A stretch of DNA of 64,000 nucleotides from Streptococcus parasanguinis CC87K (GTDB lineage: Bacteria; Bacillota; Bacilli; Lactobacillales; Streptococcaceae): the NCBI RefSeq assembly GCF_000507765.1, contig NZ_KI669402.1:186001-250000 (forward strand), given 5' to 3'. The translations under genes were made by a program, and so were the position numbers. Shown in pieces: positions 55,894 through 64,000 of the stretch (positions are counted from its first letter, which is position 1; each line of letters opens with the position of its first letter). The notes below the pieces were generated by a model. It saw nothing but the letters and a program-made list of their open reading frames with translations, searched no databases and had not been told where the DNA came from.

Positions 55894-56823
55894 ATGAAAA
55901 AAACCGCTTCTATCCTCGCCCTCTTTGTGGCGCTCTTATTTGGTCTGTTGGCCTGTAGCAAAGGCTCTTCTTCTGGAGCTTCTGGTAAATTGAAAGTGGT
56001 CACCACCAATTCAATCCTTGCAGATATAACTAAAAATATTGCTGAGGATAAGATCGATCTGCACAGTATCGTTCCTGTCGGCAAAGATCCTCACGAGTAC
56101 GAACCGCTTCCAGAAGATGTCAAAAAGACTTCGCAAGCAGACCTCATCTTCTACAACGGGATCAACCTCGAAACCGGTGGCAATGCTTGGTTTACTAAAT
56201 TGGTCAAAAATGCCAATAAAGTTGAAAACAAAGACTATTTCGCAGCTAGCGACGGAGTCGACGTCATCTACTTGGAAGGCCAAAACCAAGCTGGAAAAGA
56301 AGACCCTCACGCTTGGCTCAATCTCGAAAACGGGATCCTCTACGCTAAAAACATTGCCAAACAATTGATCGCAAAAGATCCCAAAAACAAGGACTTCTAC
56401 GAAAAAAATCTAGCAGCCTATACTGAAAAACTTAGTAAGCTCGACCAAGAAGCCAAACAAAAATTCAACAATATCCCAGAAGAGAAGAAGATGATTGTAA
56501 CCAGTGAAGGCTGCTTCAAGTACTTCTCCAAAGCCTACGGCGTCCCATCTGCCTATATCTGGGAAATCAATACGGAAGAAGAAGGGACACCTGACCAAAT
56601 CAAAACGCTGGTAGAAAAGCTCCGGCAAACCAAAGTACCGGCCCTCTTTGTCGAATCCAGTGTCGATGAGCGTCCTATGAAAACTGTGTCTAAGGATACC
56701 AATATCCCGATCTATGCAAAGATCTTCACTGACTCGATTGCCAAAGAAGGAGAAAAGGGCGATAGCTACTACAGCATGATGAAGTGGAACTTAGACAAGA
56801 TCGCAGAAGGATTGAGTCAGTAG
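55894..56823 (+). CDS. fimA: FimA/ScaA, manganese-binding lipoprotein (LraI family)
   Basis: The metal-binding receptor of the importer, also known as an adhesin and virulence factor in S. parasanguinis. The 309-residue lipoprotein (L-L-A-C, Cys20) has the family metal ligands: His in K-D-P-H-E-Y-E-P (near residue 67), His in E-D-P-H-A-W-L (near 139), Glu in T-S-E-G-C-F-K-Y (near 205) and Asp in the C-terminal F-T-D-S-I (near 280). This is the strongest species-group marker in the window. Confidence 0.96.
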   Translation: MKKTASILALFVALLFGLLACSKGSSSGASGKLKVVTTNSILADITKNIAEDKIDLHSIVPVGKDPHEYEPLPEDVKKTSQADLIFYNGINLETGGNAWFTKLVKNANKVENKDYFAASDGVDVIYLEGQNQAGKEDPHAWLNLENGILYAKNIAKQLIAKDPKNKDFYEKNLAAYTEKLSKLDQEAKQKFNNIPEEKKMIVTSEGCFKYFSKAYGVPSAYIWEINTEEEGTPDQIKTLVEKLRQTKVPALFVESSVDERPMKTVSKDTNIPIYAKIFTDSIAKEGEKGDSYYSMMKWNLDKIAEGLSQ

Positions 56824-56901
56824 ACCATTCAGATTTCTAAACAAATCAGTGGCTCTTCCCCCTTCATTGATGTACAATGAAAAGAAAAAAGGAGTCTTTT
56901 T

Positions 56902-57396
56902 ATGGCAACATTTTTAGGAAACCCTGTGACCTTTACCGGATCTCAACTTCAAGTAGGGGAAATGGCCCATGATTTTTCATTGATCACTCCAGCTCTTGAG
57001 AAGAAATCTTTAGCTGATTTTGCTGGCAAGAAAAAAGTCCTCAGCATCATCCCATCTATTGACACTGGTATCTGTTCCACTCAAACACGTCACTTCAATC
57101 AAACCTTATCGGATATGGAAGACACTGTCGTCTTGACGGTCTCTGTCGACCTTCCTTTTGCTCAAGGTAAATGGTGCGCTGCTGAAGGGCTCGACAATGC
57201 CATCATGCTCTCAGACTACTACGACCATTCCTTCGGGAAAGCATACGGCCTCTTGATCAATGAATGGCACCTACTTGCGCGTGCTGTCTTGGTCTTAGAT
57301 GCGGATAACAAGGTTACTTACGTTGAATACCTAGAAAATATCAACAGCGAACCAAATTACGACGCTGCAATCGAAGCCGTCAATGCGCTTGAATAA
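56902..57396 (+). CDS. tpx: Thiol peroxidase (atypical 2-Cys peroxiredoxin)
   Basis: Tpx reduces H2O2 and alkyl hydroperoxides using thioredoxin. The 164-residue protein has the peroxidatic Cys58 (D-T-G-I-C-S-T) and resolving Cys92 (K-W-C-A-A). Its place right after fimA is conserved in oral streptococci, which make much H2O2; manganese import and peroxide defence may be co-controlled. It has AAAGGAG and possibly its own promoter (TACAAT at 56873-56878). Confidence 0.95.
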   Translation: MATFLGNPVTFTGSQLQVGEMAHDFSLITPALEKKSLADFAGKKKVLSIIPSIDTGICSTQTRHFNQTLSDMEDTVVLTVSVDLPFAQGKWCAAEGLDNAIMLSDYYDHSFGKAYGLLINEWHLLARAVLVLDADNKVTYVEYLENINSEPNYDAAIEAVNALE

Positions 57397-57401
57397 ATGA
57401 A

Positions 57402-57425
57402 AAAAGAGGTCTGCGACCTCTTTTC
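57402..57425. terminator. Bidirectional terminator after tpx
   Basis: AGAGGTC-TGC-GACCTCT with A-run before and T-run after serves tpx and the convergent 57431 gene. Confidence 0.85.
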
Positions 57426-57430
57426 CATTG

Positions 57431-58456
57431 CTATAAAATCCGATGAAGTCCATTCTGTAGGAGGACGCGCCAGCGTAAGCGAGGGATGCCTCTGAGGAAA
57501 CTCCGCACGCGCTGTGCCACTTGTTGCTTGTAGCTCTTGCCTTCTTGTGCAAAGACCCCTTTTCGACTCCAGTAGCCTTCGACACTGCGATCATTTTTAG
57601 GGGCTAGATAGCGAACACCTTGACGATAAAGGACCTGCTTCCGAAAGGCTGGGTCCCAAGCTTTGACGGGGTCAATATCTAAGTCCTTATGGGTCCGTCC
57701 CCTAGCCAGCCCGTAGTTAAAACTAGCCCCATTGACAATGCCATTTTCAGAAACTTCTACTGGATCGACTTCATTGAGAAAACGCCCGGCTTGATCGAGA
57801 ATATACTCCGTATGAAAATTTAACAAGACCTTGAAATTGACTTGTTGGGAGGCCCCTGATGGATAATGAAGGTGACCATCTGGCCCTAGGGAGACCTTAT
57901 TGTGAAGGCGGGCAGCCGCATAAGCATCCACCGTGACCGCTCTAGCCTTTTGTATGTAAGCTTGTAAGGCCTCCTCGTCAGTCTGTCCAGCTCTGGACTC
58001 ATGCGTCCGAATCCACTGGGCTTGGTAACTTGAAAGTAGGTAGCGTAACTGGTGAACCTGGCGTTTCAAGAGCTGATCTCCCGACTGATCTGCTAAGGGA
58101 TCCTTTTCAAAGGCGATTTGCACGACGTGTGAAAAAGCCTTCCAAAAGTCGGAACCTGGCGGACAATCTGGAGCCATCCTACTCAGAAGAAAGGCTGTTT
58201 CTTCACAAGTTCCGGACAGGTCACTTGGCATAAGAAGAATTTTCATGACTCCCCTCAGCAAGTCTTGGGCAGCCGTTTCCGTTAGATCTTTGATCTCTTG
58301 AAACCACATATTTTGAAACAGAGGACTGGCAAAGAAAAAGACAGACTGGTATTGTTCTTGGTAGGCTTGTGGATCTTTCAATCCCTGCAAGTGCTTCTCT
58401 AGATAGGCTAAACTACTCTCTCTCCAGCCTAATCTCACTAATTCCCGTCTGTTCAT
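57431..58456 (-). CDS. Conserved hypothetical protein, possibly DUF3114
   Basis: A 341-residue cytoplasmic protein with no signal peptide or membrane helix. Its size and the stretch G-A-S-F-N-Y-G-x-A-R-G-x-x-H-K-D-x-D-I-D-P-V (about residues 247-268) followed by V-R-Y-L-A-P-K-N suggest the streptococcal DUF3114 family; this is recognition from memory and moderately sure. The conserved His/Asp cluster could be an active or metal site. It lies alone between tpx and scaR, convergent with tpx and divergent from scaR. Confidence 0.6.
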   Translation of the reverse strand: MNRRELVRLGWRESSLAYLEKHLQGLKDPQAYQEQYQSVFFFASPLFQNMWFQEIKDLTETAAQDLLRGVMKILLMPSDLSGTCEETAFLLSRMAPDCPPGSDFWKAFSHVVQIAFEKDPLADQSGDQLLKRQVHQLRYLLSSYQAQWIRTHESRAGQTDEEALQAYIQKARAVTVDAYAAARLHNKVSLGPDGHLHYPSGASQQVNFKVLLNFHTEYILDQAGRFLNEVDPVEVSENGIVNGASFNYGLARGRTHKDLDIDPVKAWDPAFRKQVLYRQGVRYLAPKNDRSVEGYWSRKGVFAQEGKSYKQQVAQRVRSFLRGIPRLRWRVLLQNGLHRIL

Positions 58457-58547
58457 AGTGCCGTCCTTTCTATGCTTCTATACTACCATCTTTTGGAGCT
58501 TGAGACAATTCTCATTACTCCACTAGCGTTTTTGAAGAGATTTTTGA

Positions 58548-58553
58548 TATACT
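58548..58553 (+). promoter_or_regulatory. scaR extended -10 promoter
   Basis: TGATATACT, a TGn-extended -10, lies 28 bases before the scaR start; no clear -35. Confidence 0.5.
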
Positions 58554-58580
58554 AGAAGTGAGCGAAGAAAAGAGGAAAGC

Positions 58581-59234
58581 ATGACACCAAACAAAGAAGA
58601 TTACCTCAAGTGCATTTATGAAATTGGCACAGAAGTAGAAAAAATTAGCAACAAGGAAATCGCGAGTCGCATGCAGGTCTCTCCACCCGCTGTGACCGAG
58701 ATGATTAAGCGCATGATCTCAGAGGGTCTCTTGGTGAAGGACAAGTCTCGTGGGTATTTGCTAACGGATCTAGGATCGCAGTTGGTCTCTGATCTCTACC
58801 GCAAGCACCGCTTGATCGAAGTATTTCTTCTGGAAAAACTTGACTATACAACTGAAGAAGTCCATGAAGAGGCAGAAGTTCTCGAGCATACCGTTTCTGA
58901 ACATTTCATTGACCAGCTGGATCACATGCTTGGAACTCCTAAGACCTGCCCTCACGGTGGGACAATTCCAAAGAAAGGCGAAAGGCTTGTCGAAGCCTAC
59001 CAAGACCGTCTCAGCGAAGCGACCCAACCTGGTCTGTATATTCTGCAAAGGGTCCATGACACCTATGAATTGCTAAAATTCTTAGACCAGATCCATCTCC
59101 AGATTGGGAATACTATCGCGTTTCAACGGTATGATGACTACACAGGCCTCTATCACTTAATCATCCATGGACAAGAAATTTCTATCAACCAAGTGATCGC
59201 CCAACAACTCTATATCGAAAAACATGCAGTCTAA
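58581..59234 (+). CDS. scaR: ScaR/FimR, DtxR-family manganese-dependent repressor
   Basis: A 217-residue metalloregulator that binds Mn2+ and represses fimCBA/scaCBA at the AAAATTAACTTGACTTAA site found duplicated in this window. It has an N-terminal winged helix (about residues 5-70, P-P-A-V-T-E-M-I-K-R), a dimerisation/metal domain (H-R-L-I-E-V-F-L, then E-H-x-x-S-E-H-F and P-H-G), and a C-terminal SH3-like domain (about 145-215), the three-domain type of SloR/MtsR. It lies about 3.5 kb from its target. Confidence 0.94.
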   Translation: MTPNKEDYLKCIYEIGTEVEKISNKEIASRMQVSPPAVTEMIKRMISEGLLVKDKSRGYLLTDLGSQLVSDLYRKHRLIEVFLLEKLDYTTEEVHEEAEVLEHTVSEHFIDQLDHMLGTPKTCPHGGTIPKKGERLVEAYQDRLSEATQPGLYILQRVHDTYELLKFLDQIHLQIGNTIAFQRYDDYTGLYHLIIHGQEISINQVIAQQLYIEKHAV

Positions 59235-59250
59235 ACCGACTGCATGTTTT
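59219..59250. terminator. Terminator between scaR and dtd
   Basis: AACATGCAGTC pairs with GACTGCATGTT across a short loop, overlapping the scaR stop; T-runs on both strands. Confidence 0.85.
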
Positions 59251-59255
59251 CTTAC

Positions 59256-59699
59256 TTATGGATTTTTTGTATCTAACAAAATCGTCACTGGACCATCATT
59301 GATCAATTCAATCGCCATATCGGCCCCAAAGATCCCTCGTTTGACAGGGACTTCTTTTTCTAATTGATCATTAAAGGCATCATATAACTGACTGGCCATA
59401 TCTGGCTTGGCAGCCCCTGTAAAAGCAGGACGGTTGCCTTTTTTGGTATCCGCAAAGAGGGTAAATTGAGAGATCGACAAGATTTCCCCTTGGACATCTT
59501 TGACCGAAAGATTCATCTTATCTTCCTCATCTGAGAAAATACGCATCTGCGATACCTTGCGGACCGCATAATCCAAATCCTTCTGGTCATCCTCAGGCCC
59601 CACTCCCACTAGGAGCAACAAGCCTTGCTGGATCGCATTGTAGACTTGACCATCAATGGAAACCGAGGCACTCTTAACCCGTTGAATCACTAATTTCAT
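59256..59699 (-). CDS. dtd: D-aminoacyl-tRNA deacylase
   Basis: Dtd removes D-amino acids wrongly attached to tRNA. The 147-residue protein has the two cross-subunit signature motifs: S-Q-F-T-L (near residues 77-81) and G-P-V-T-I (near 137-141). It follows relA on the same strand, the usual streptococcal pair, but here a 206-base repeat region separates them. Confidence 0.95.
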   Translation of the reverse strand: MKLVIQRVKSASVSIDGQVYNAIQQGLLLLVGVGPEDDQKDLDYAVRKVSQMRIFSDEEDKMNLSVKDVQGEILSISQFTLFADTKKGNRPAFTGAAKPDMASQLYDAFNDQLEKEVPVKRGIFGADMAIELINDGPVTILLDTKNP

Positions 59700-59763
59700 T
59701 TGATTATCCTATTTTATAAATCTATTTGGCATTCACTACTAACCTTCAAAGAACATCAACTTC

Positions 59764-59903
59764 AGACAAGGCAGTGAGACGCAGGCAGACTATCCGAAAA
59801 CCAAAGGCTGTTCAGTTGCTTTTAGGGCAAGGCAGCGAGACGAAGACAGTACTGAAGTACGGCGAGGCGAGCTAGCGAAGCCATAAAAGATAACTGAGCA
59901 GCC
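59764..59903. repeat. BOX-like intergenic repeat between dtd and relA
   Basis: Two imperfect direct copies of CAAGGCAG-GAGACG (starting near 59767 and 59828). An inverted pair, GGCTG-TCAGTT-CTTTTA (from 59807) and its complement ending near 59903, encloses the second copy. The core TACGGCGAGGCGAGCTAGCG recalls the BOX-A core (CTACGGCAAGGCGACGCTGACG). Probably a dispersed element. Confidence 0.5.
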
Positions 59904-59905
59904 GT

Positions 59906-62125
59906 TTAGCCGTTAGTACGCTTAACAGAGTATACCTCCGGCACACTCTTAATCTTATCCACAACCGTTGTCAACATCGATAGGTTCGGAATCCCAAAGG
60001 AAATGTGGATATTGGCAAATTTCATGTCTTTGGTTGGTTGGGCATTGACAGTTGAGATCATCTTAGCTGTATTGGAGAGGACTTGGAGTACATCGTTAAG
60101 AAGTCCGGCACGGTTGAGTCCGTAAATATCGATGTGGGCGATATAGTCTTTGGTCGTGTTGTTATCTTCCCATTCTACATCAATCAAGCGTTGCTCGTAG
60201 TTGTCTTGAGCGCGAAGATTCATACAGTCTCTGCGGTGAATCGCAACACCGCGCCCTTTGGTAATGTAGCCGACGATTTCATCACCTGGAACTGGGTTAC
60301 AGCACTTTGCAATCCGAATCAAGAGGCCAGAAGCGCCTTGGATAACCACGCCACCTTCATGACGGACCTTCAAGGTATCTTTTTTATTTTCAACCTTGAC
60401 CTCGCCACCTTTGACCAGCTCTTCAGCTTCCGCACGCGCCTTAGCCCGCTCTTCTTCTCGGCGTTCATCCTCCGTCAAGCGGTTAAAGATGGTAATAGCC
60501 CCAATCTCTCCAAAACCAATCGCCGCAAACAAGGCTTCTTCTGTCTTATAGCTTGATTTTTGTAGCACTTTGTCCATGTGCTTTTTATCCATGAACTTAT
60601 TGGCTACCAAGTCATGCTCGTGGAATTGGGCCATCAAGAGGTCACGGCCACGGTTAATAGACAATTCCTTGTCTTGATTTTTAAAGAATTGACGGATCTT
60701 GTTGCGCGCCTTGCTAGTTTTAACAAGGGTCAACCAGTCACGACTCGGACCAAAGGAATTGGCATTGGTGATAATCTCCACCTGATCTCCCGTCCGAAGT
60801 TTGGTATTGAGGGGCACCATCCGGCCGTTGACCTTGGCACCAATCGCTTTTTCCCCAACCTTGGTGTGGATCTCATAGGCAAAATCGATCGGTCCGGAAT
60901 CTTTGGGAAGCGAGCGCACGGTTCCGTCTGGAGTGAAGACGTAAATCTCTTCTGCCAGGATGTCTTCTTTTACATTTTCAACAAATTCTTTAGCATCGCC
61001 TGACTGGTCCTGGAGTTCCATCATCTCCTTGATCCAGTTCATCCCAATAGCCGATTCCTTGCTGTTGACTTGACCCTTGATTCCTTTTTTATAGGCCCAG
61101 TGAGCCGCAACCCCGTATTCGGCAACCTCGTGCATTTCCTTGGTTCGGATCTGGAATTCAATCGGTCCCTTAGGGCCGTATACAGTCGTATGGATAGACT
61201 GATAGCCATTGGCCTTCCGGTTGGCAATATAGTCCTTAAAACGCCCCGGCATTGGCTTCCAGAGCTCATGGATGTAGCCTAGCATAGCATAAACATCACT
61301 TGGAGTATCTAGGATGCAGCGGATGGCGATCAAATCATAGATTTCATCAAAGCGTTTCTTTTTATCCTGCATTTTGCGATAGATCGAATAGATATGCTTT
61401 GGTCGACCATAAATTTTCCCATGCAAATGACGTTCCCCAGCATAGGTCTCGATCTTGTGGACAACCTCTTCGACCAACTCTTCTCGCTCGCGACGTTTCT
61501 CCTTCATCATATGGGAAATCTTGTAGAATTCGACTTCATTGAGATAACGGAAGGATAGATCTTCCAATTCCCACTTGACGCTGGAAATCCCGAGACGATG
61601 GGCTAGTGGTGCATAGATCTCCATGGTCTCACGCGAAATGCGTTCTTGCTTATCCTTGCGCAAATGCTTCAGAGTACGCATATTATGCAAGCGGTCTGCC
61701 AATTTGACCAAAATGACACGAATATCTTGAGACATGGCCATGAGCATCTTGCGATGGTTTTCCGCCAACTGCTCTTCATGGGACTTGTACTTGACCTTCC
61801 CGAGCTTGGTCACCCCATCGACAATCACGCGCACATCATGACCAAATTCGCGCTCTAAATCATCTAAAGTCGCATCCGTATCTTCCACGACATCATGCAA
61901 AAAGCCGCAGGCGACCGTCACAGCATCCAGTTTCAGCTTGGCAAGGATTCCTGCCACTTGAATCGGGTGAATGATATAAGGCTCGCCAGACTGACGGAAT
62001 TGGCCACTATGACAATCAACTGCATAGACCAAAGCCTTTTGCACAAAAGCAACATCCTCAGGTGATAAATATTTTTTTGTAAGGGCAACGACTTGGTCCC
62101 CTGTTAAATTCTCTTCTTTCGGCAT
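59906..62125 (-). CDS. relA: Bifunctional (p)ppGpp synthetase/hydrolase (RelA/Rsh)
   Basis: Rsh makes and degrades (p)ppGpp in the stringent response. The 739-residue protein has the domain order of long RSH enzymes: HD hydrolase (H-D-V-V-E-D-T near residues 77-83, so hydrolysis is intact), synthetase (about 240-370, with R-F-K-D-Y-I), TGS (about 390-450, V-F-T-P-D-G), a zinc-finger/helical part with C-C-N-P near residue 600, and ACT (about 660-738). CTGGAG precedes the ATG. Confidence 0.96.
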   Translation of the reverse strand: MPKEENLTGDQVVALTKKYLSPEDVAFVQKALVYAVDCHSGQFRQSGEPYIIHPIQVAGILAKLKLDAVTVACGFLHDVVEDTDATLDDLEREFGHDVRVIVDGVTKLGKVKYKSHEEQLAENHRKMLMAMSQDIRVILVKLADRLHNMRTLKHLRKDKQERISRETMEIYAPLAHRLGISSVKWELEDLSFRYLNEVEFYKISHMMKEKRREREELVEEVVHKIETYAGERHLHGKIYGRPKHIYSIYRKMQDKKKRFDEIYDLIAIRCILDTPSDVYAMLGYIHELWKPMPGRFKDYIANRKANGYQSIHTTVYGPKGPIEFQIRTKEMHEVAEYGVAAHWAYKKGIKGQVNSKESAIGMNWIKEMMELQDQSGDAKEFVENVKEDILAEEIYVFTPDGTVRSLPKDSGPIDFAYEIHTKVGEKAIGAKVNGRMVPLNTKLRTGDQVEIITNANSFGPSRDWLTLVKTSKARNKIRQFFKNQDKELSINRGRDLLMAQFHEHDLVANKFMDKKHMDKVLQKSSYKTEEALFAAIGFGEIGAITIFNRLTEDERREEERAKARAEAEELVKGGEVKVENKKDTLKVRHEGGVVIQGASGLLIRIAKCCNPVPGDEIVGYITKGRGVAIHRRDCMNLRAQDNYEQRLIDVEWEDNNTTKDYIAHIDIYGLNRAGLLNDVLQVLSNTAKMISTVNAQPTKDMKFANIHISFGIPNLSMLTTVVDKIKSVPEVYSVKRTNG

Positions 62126-62208
62126 GTAGTTTCTCCAGTTTCTTGGATACTATTTTAACACTTTTAGAAGCAGATGGGAACCAATGAAGCTACTTTAATA
62201 TACGGATA

Positions 62209-62502
62209 CTACTTTGTCTTACAAAACTCTTGCAAAGCGTTTAACTCCAATTTTTTTCTTCCAACCCCTTCTTTAACAGAGTTTGAAAATTTTCCAGCCA
62301 AATCCGAATCAATAGTTCCAATAACCTGATCTAGAGAACTTTCAAGTTCTGTTATACTAGATGAAATTCTTTTTTTAATGCTTTTTTGGTCAACAGTTGC
62401 CTTTGTTAAGGCTATTTCCCCCATAAATTTAACACTAAGAAGAGCTGCCATGAAACGCTTATCTTCGTATGTTAAATCATTTGTAAGATCAATTTTCGAC
62501 AT
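62209..62502 (-). CDS. Small helical T7SS effector partner (cassette 2)
   Basis: A 97-residue mostly helical protein without signal peptide, last gene of the second lipase cassette. Size and position equal the 17127 protein of cassette 1, although identity by eye is low. Start at the ATG at 62502 with AAAGGAG upstream; an overlapping longer frame is less likely. Probable chaperone or co-secreted partner of the lipase, by analogy with Lap/TlaA proteins. Confidence 0.68.
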   Translation of the reverse strand: MSKIDLTNDLTYEDKRFMAALLSVKFMGEIALTKATVDQKSIKKRISSSITELESSLDQVIGTIDSDLAGKFSNSVKEGVGRKKLELNALQEFCKTK

Positions 62503-62878
62503 ACATCTCCTTTCGTAATTTTGCAATCTCATTCGCATATTTTTCAGAGGCTACCTGTAATTCTTTTTGTTTTAACTGATGCGCTTCCTCAATATGAGCT
62601 AGTTCGTGATAGTGCTCTGCATTCAATTCTTCATAAACATCTGATAATTCCCGATAATAATCCGATAAAATTTCCGTATTACCCATCGTCTTAGAGAAAT
62701 ATCCTACTTCCTCTTCCATCATTTCAATGCTTTGTTTTGTAAAACAATACTGATCATGGATATGATTCATTCTTTTCTCTAGTTCTTTCATCTCCATTTT
62801 TAATTCTTCTTCAGTACCATTCCATTTTTCTTCTACTTCTCTAATCGCATTAATGTATTCAATCTCTTTGTTACCCAT
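62489..62878 (-). CDS. Coiled-coil T7SS effector partner (cassette 2)
   Basis: A 129-residue, very charged, almost wholly coiled-coil protein, counterpart of the 17445 gene. Its start lies three bases after the lipase stop and its end overlaps the next gene by 14 bases, so the three genes are co-translated. Probable helical partner for the lipase C-terminal region. Confidence 0.68.
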   Translation of the reverse strand: MGNKEIEYINAIREVEEKWNGTEEELKMEMKELEKRMNHIHDQYCFTKQSIEMMEEEVGYFSKTMGNTEILSDYYRELSDVYEELNAEHYHELAHIEEAHQLKQKELQVASEKYANEIAKLRKEMYVEN

Positions 62879-62881
62879 TCT

Positions 62882-64000
62882 TTACCATTGCAATTGAAAT
62901 TGGCTTGCTAGAGAAACATCCGTGCCTATTACAGTTGCAATTCCTTTCGCCATGTCTGTTGATAGACTAAAAATACTTTCTTTTATTTTTAGAGTATCTT
63001 TTTTAATTTTTTCTAATTCTGTGATGCGATTCGTCTCAATCGTTTCTTTTGTTGCACCAATTTGAGCAAGTGCGCTTATAATATCACTTTCTGTGCAACG
63101 GGTCCCTAATACAGTTGAACGGCAAGAAATTAATAACGTCTCCCAGGTTCCTTTTATATCCGCAATACGGAAATCACAGACAGCTAAAATATAATCAGAG
63201 GCAATGAGAGTAAACTCCTTCAGCGACTCCACTATTCCCATTGCCTGAGTCGTATCCATGAAAATAAGGTCACTTCCAGAAAGTCCGCTCTTTTTCCAAG
63301 TCTCCAATGCTTGTTTCTTTAACTGCAGTTGTTCTTTTGTCTGCTTTATTCGAGCTAACCGATAGTCATCTAAACCCTCTTCTTTGACGTTCAAGTAGCC
63401 AGACTTGTAGTCGTAACCACCCCACATATGTTGTTTTCCTAAATTGCCTGCATCCTTACTGTCAATTCGAACAAGTGTTCCAACAACTCCTTCATTCCCC
63501 TCTTCAGAATGTTCCCATGTGACCAAGTCACGCTTGTCTATAAAATTAAAAATTTTATATTTAATCTTATCGACCTGTTTCTTTTCTGCATCACTTAACT
63601 GTGGATAAAGGTTAGGCGCTTCATATATATAAGCCTCATCCACTCTGTTTAAATACTTATCTTCCAAAGATCCAAGTGAAGCTTGGAGATTTAAGCCCCC
63701 TAAAGAATGGGCATAAAATTTGAAACGCGCATTCGGATATCTATCCATTGCTGCTTTTACTTCTTTCGAAGCCGCATCAAGCTGGGAAATTTTCCCGGTT
63801 TTTATCCCAAGTCTCTTGGCCATTGATATTTGTAATGCAGTTGGAGCATCGGTGAGCACCCAATCATCTACAGCCCCCATGAAATTTTTATCAAATTTAG
63901 CTTCCGATCCCTCAAACAAAATTGTTACTTCATGCACATCTTCTGGTCTGGTTTCATGAGTGATTTTTTTATCTGTCACAATATATCCATTTAAACCAGA
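62882..64000 (-). CDS. TslA-like T7SS lipase effector (cassette 2), N-terminus outside window
   Basis: A second lipase-type effector, open through the right edge; the GTG at 63979 is unlikely to be the start because coding resembling cassette 1 continues upstream. The elbow reads A-H-S-L-G, so Ala replaces the first Gly, but the Ser nucleophile is intact; I-D-K-R-D-L-V supplies the acid and Q-H-M the His, aligned with cassette 1. It lacks the roughly 110-residue insertion seen there before the elbow. The C-terminal part (about 140 residues) is helical with no other domain. Two partner genes follow directly. Any immunity gene would lie beyond base 64000. Confidence 0.78.
   Translation of the reverse strand, partial: SGLNGYIVTDKKITHETRPEDVHEVTILFEGSEAKFDKNFMGAVDDWVLTDAPTALQISMAKRLGIKTGKISQLDAASKEVKAAMDRYPNARFKFYAHSLGGLNLQASLGSLEDKYLNRVDEAYIYEAPNLYPQLSDAEKKQVDKIKYKIFNFIDKRDLVTWEHSEEGNEGVVGTLVRIDSKDAGNLGKQHMWGGYDYKSGYLNVKEEGLDDYRLARIKQTKEQLQLKKQALETWKKSGLSGSDLIFMDTTQAMGIVESLKEFTLIASDYILAVCDFRIADIKGTWETLLISCRSTVLGTRCTESDIISALAQIGATKETIETNRITELEKIKKDTLKIKESIFSLSTDMAKGIATVIGTDVSLASQFQLQW

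Overview
The window looks like the chromosome of an oral streptococcus of the Streptococcus parasanguinis/australis/sanguinis type. The evidence is a pepO-fimCBA-tpx neighbourhood with a FimA/ScaA manganese-binding lipoprotein almost identical to what I recall of S. parasanguinis FimA, a ClpL chaperone, a streptococcal ergothioneine-type EgtUV operon, DtxR-family ScaR, and low-GC codon use with AAGGAG ribosome sites. Family names come from recognition of the translated sequence; no database search was run.

Layout. 1-6814 (minus) is a type VIIb secretion (T7SS) core: esxA-esaA-essA-esaB-essB-essC, with essC running off the left edge. 7292-17100 holds a lipoprotein gene, the housekeeping run yajC-uppS-cdsA-rseP-proS (minus), the stress chaperone gene clpL with a repeat-rich promoter region, and a Jag_N/DUF4839 membrane protein. 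17127-20379 (minus) is a T7SS effector cassette: two related lipoproteins (probable immunity), a secreted-lipase-like protein with an N-terminal catalytic domain and a C-terminal helical targeting region, and two small helical partner proteins. A second cassette of the same plan begins at 62209 and runs off the right edge, so this strain seems to carry at least two TslA-like lipase systems.

20487-26380 is an amino-acid ABC importer linked to two UroD/MtaA-like proteins with an intact zinc motif, in a genus that does not make heme. 26381-36350 contains an e(P4)-type acid phosphatase, glmS with NagR-like operators, a GH1 glycosidase, a class I amidotransferase-like hydrolase, an ABC exporter divergent from a TetR gene broken by an in-frame TGA, and an IS3-family fragment. 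36424-40680 is a MarR-controlled operon (marR, SDR oxidoreductase, egtV, egtU, HhH glycosylase). 40891-43393 is a cobalt/nickel ECF transporter. 43470-52230 has a DUF4352 protein, leuS, an OppA-type peptide-binding lipoprotein, dacA, a cloverleaf-like palindromic repeat and glycerol dehydrogenase. 52233-59234 is the pepO/fimCBA/tpx manganese region, whose operator-promoter is tandemly duplicated, plus its regulator scaR. dtd and relA follow.

How it fits together. The T7SS core and the first effector cassette each carry clustered GTAAC/GTTAC half-sites just upstream of the promoter -35 region, which suggests shared control. Metal handling (fimCBA/scaR, cbiMQO, the zinc methyltransferase-like pair) and thiol/oxidant handling (egtUV, tpx) recur. 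No CRISPR array, tRNA or rRNA gene was recognised.
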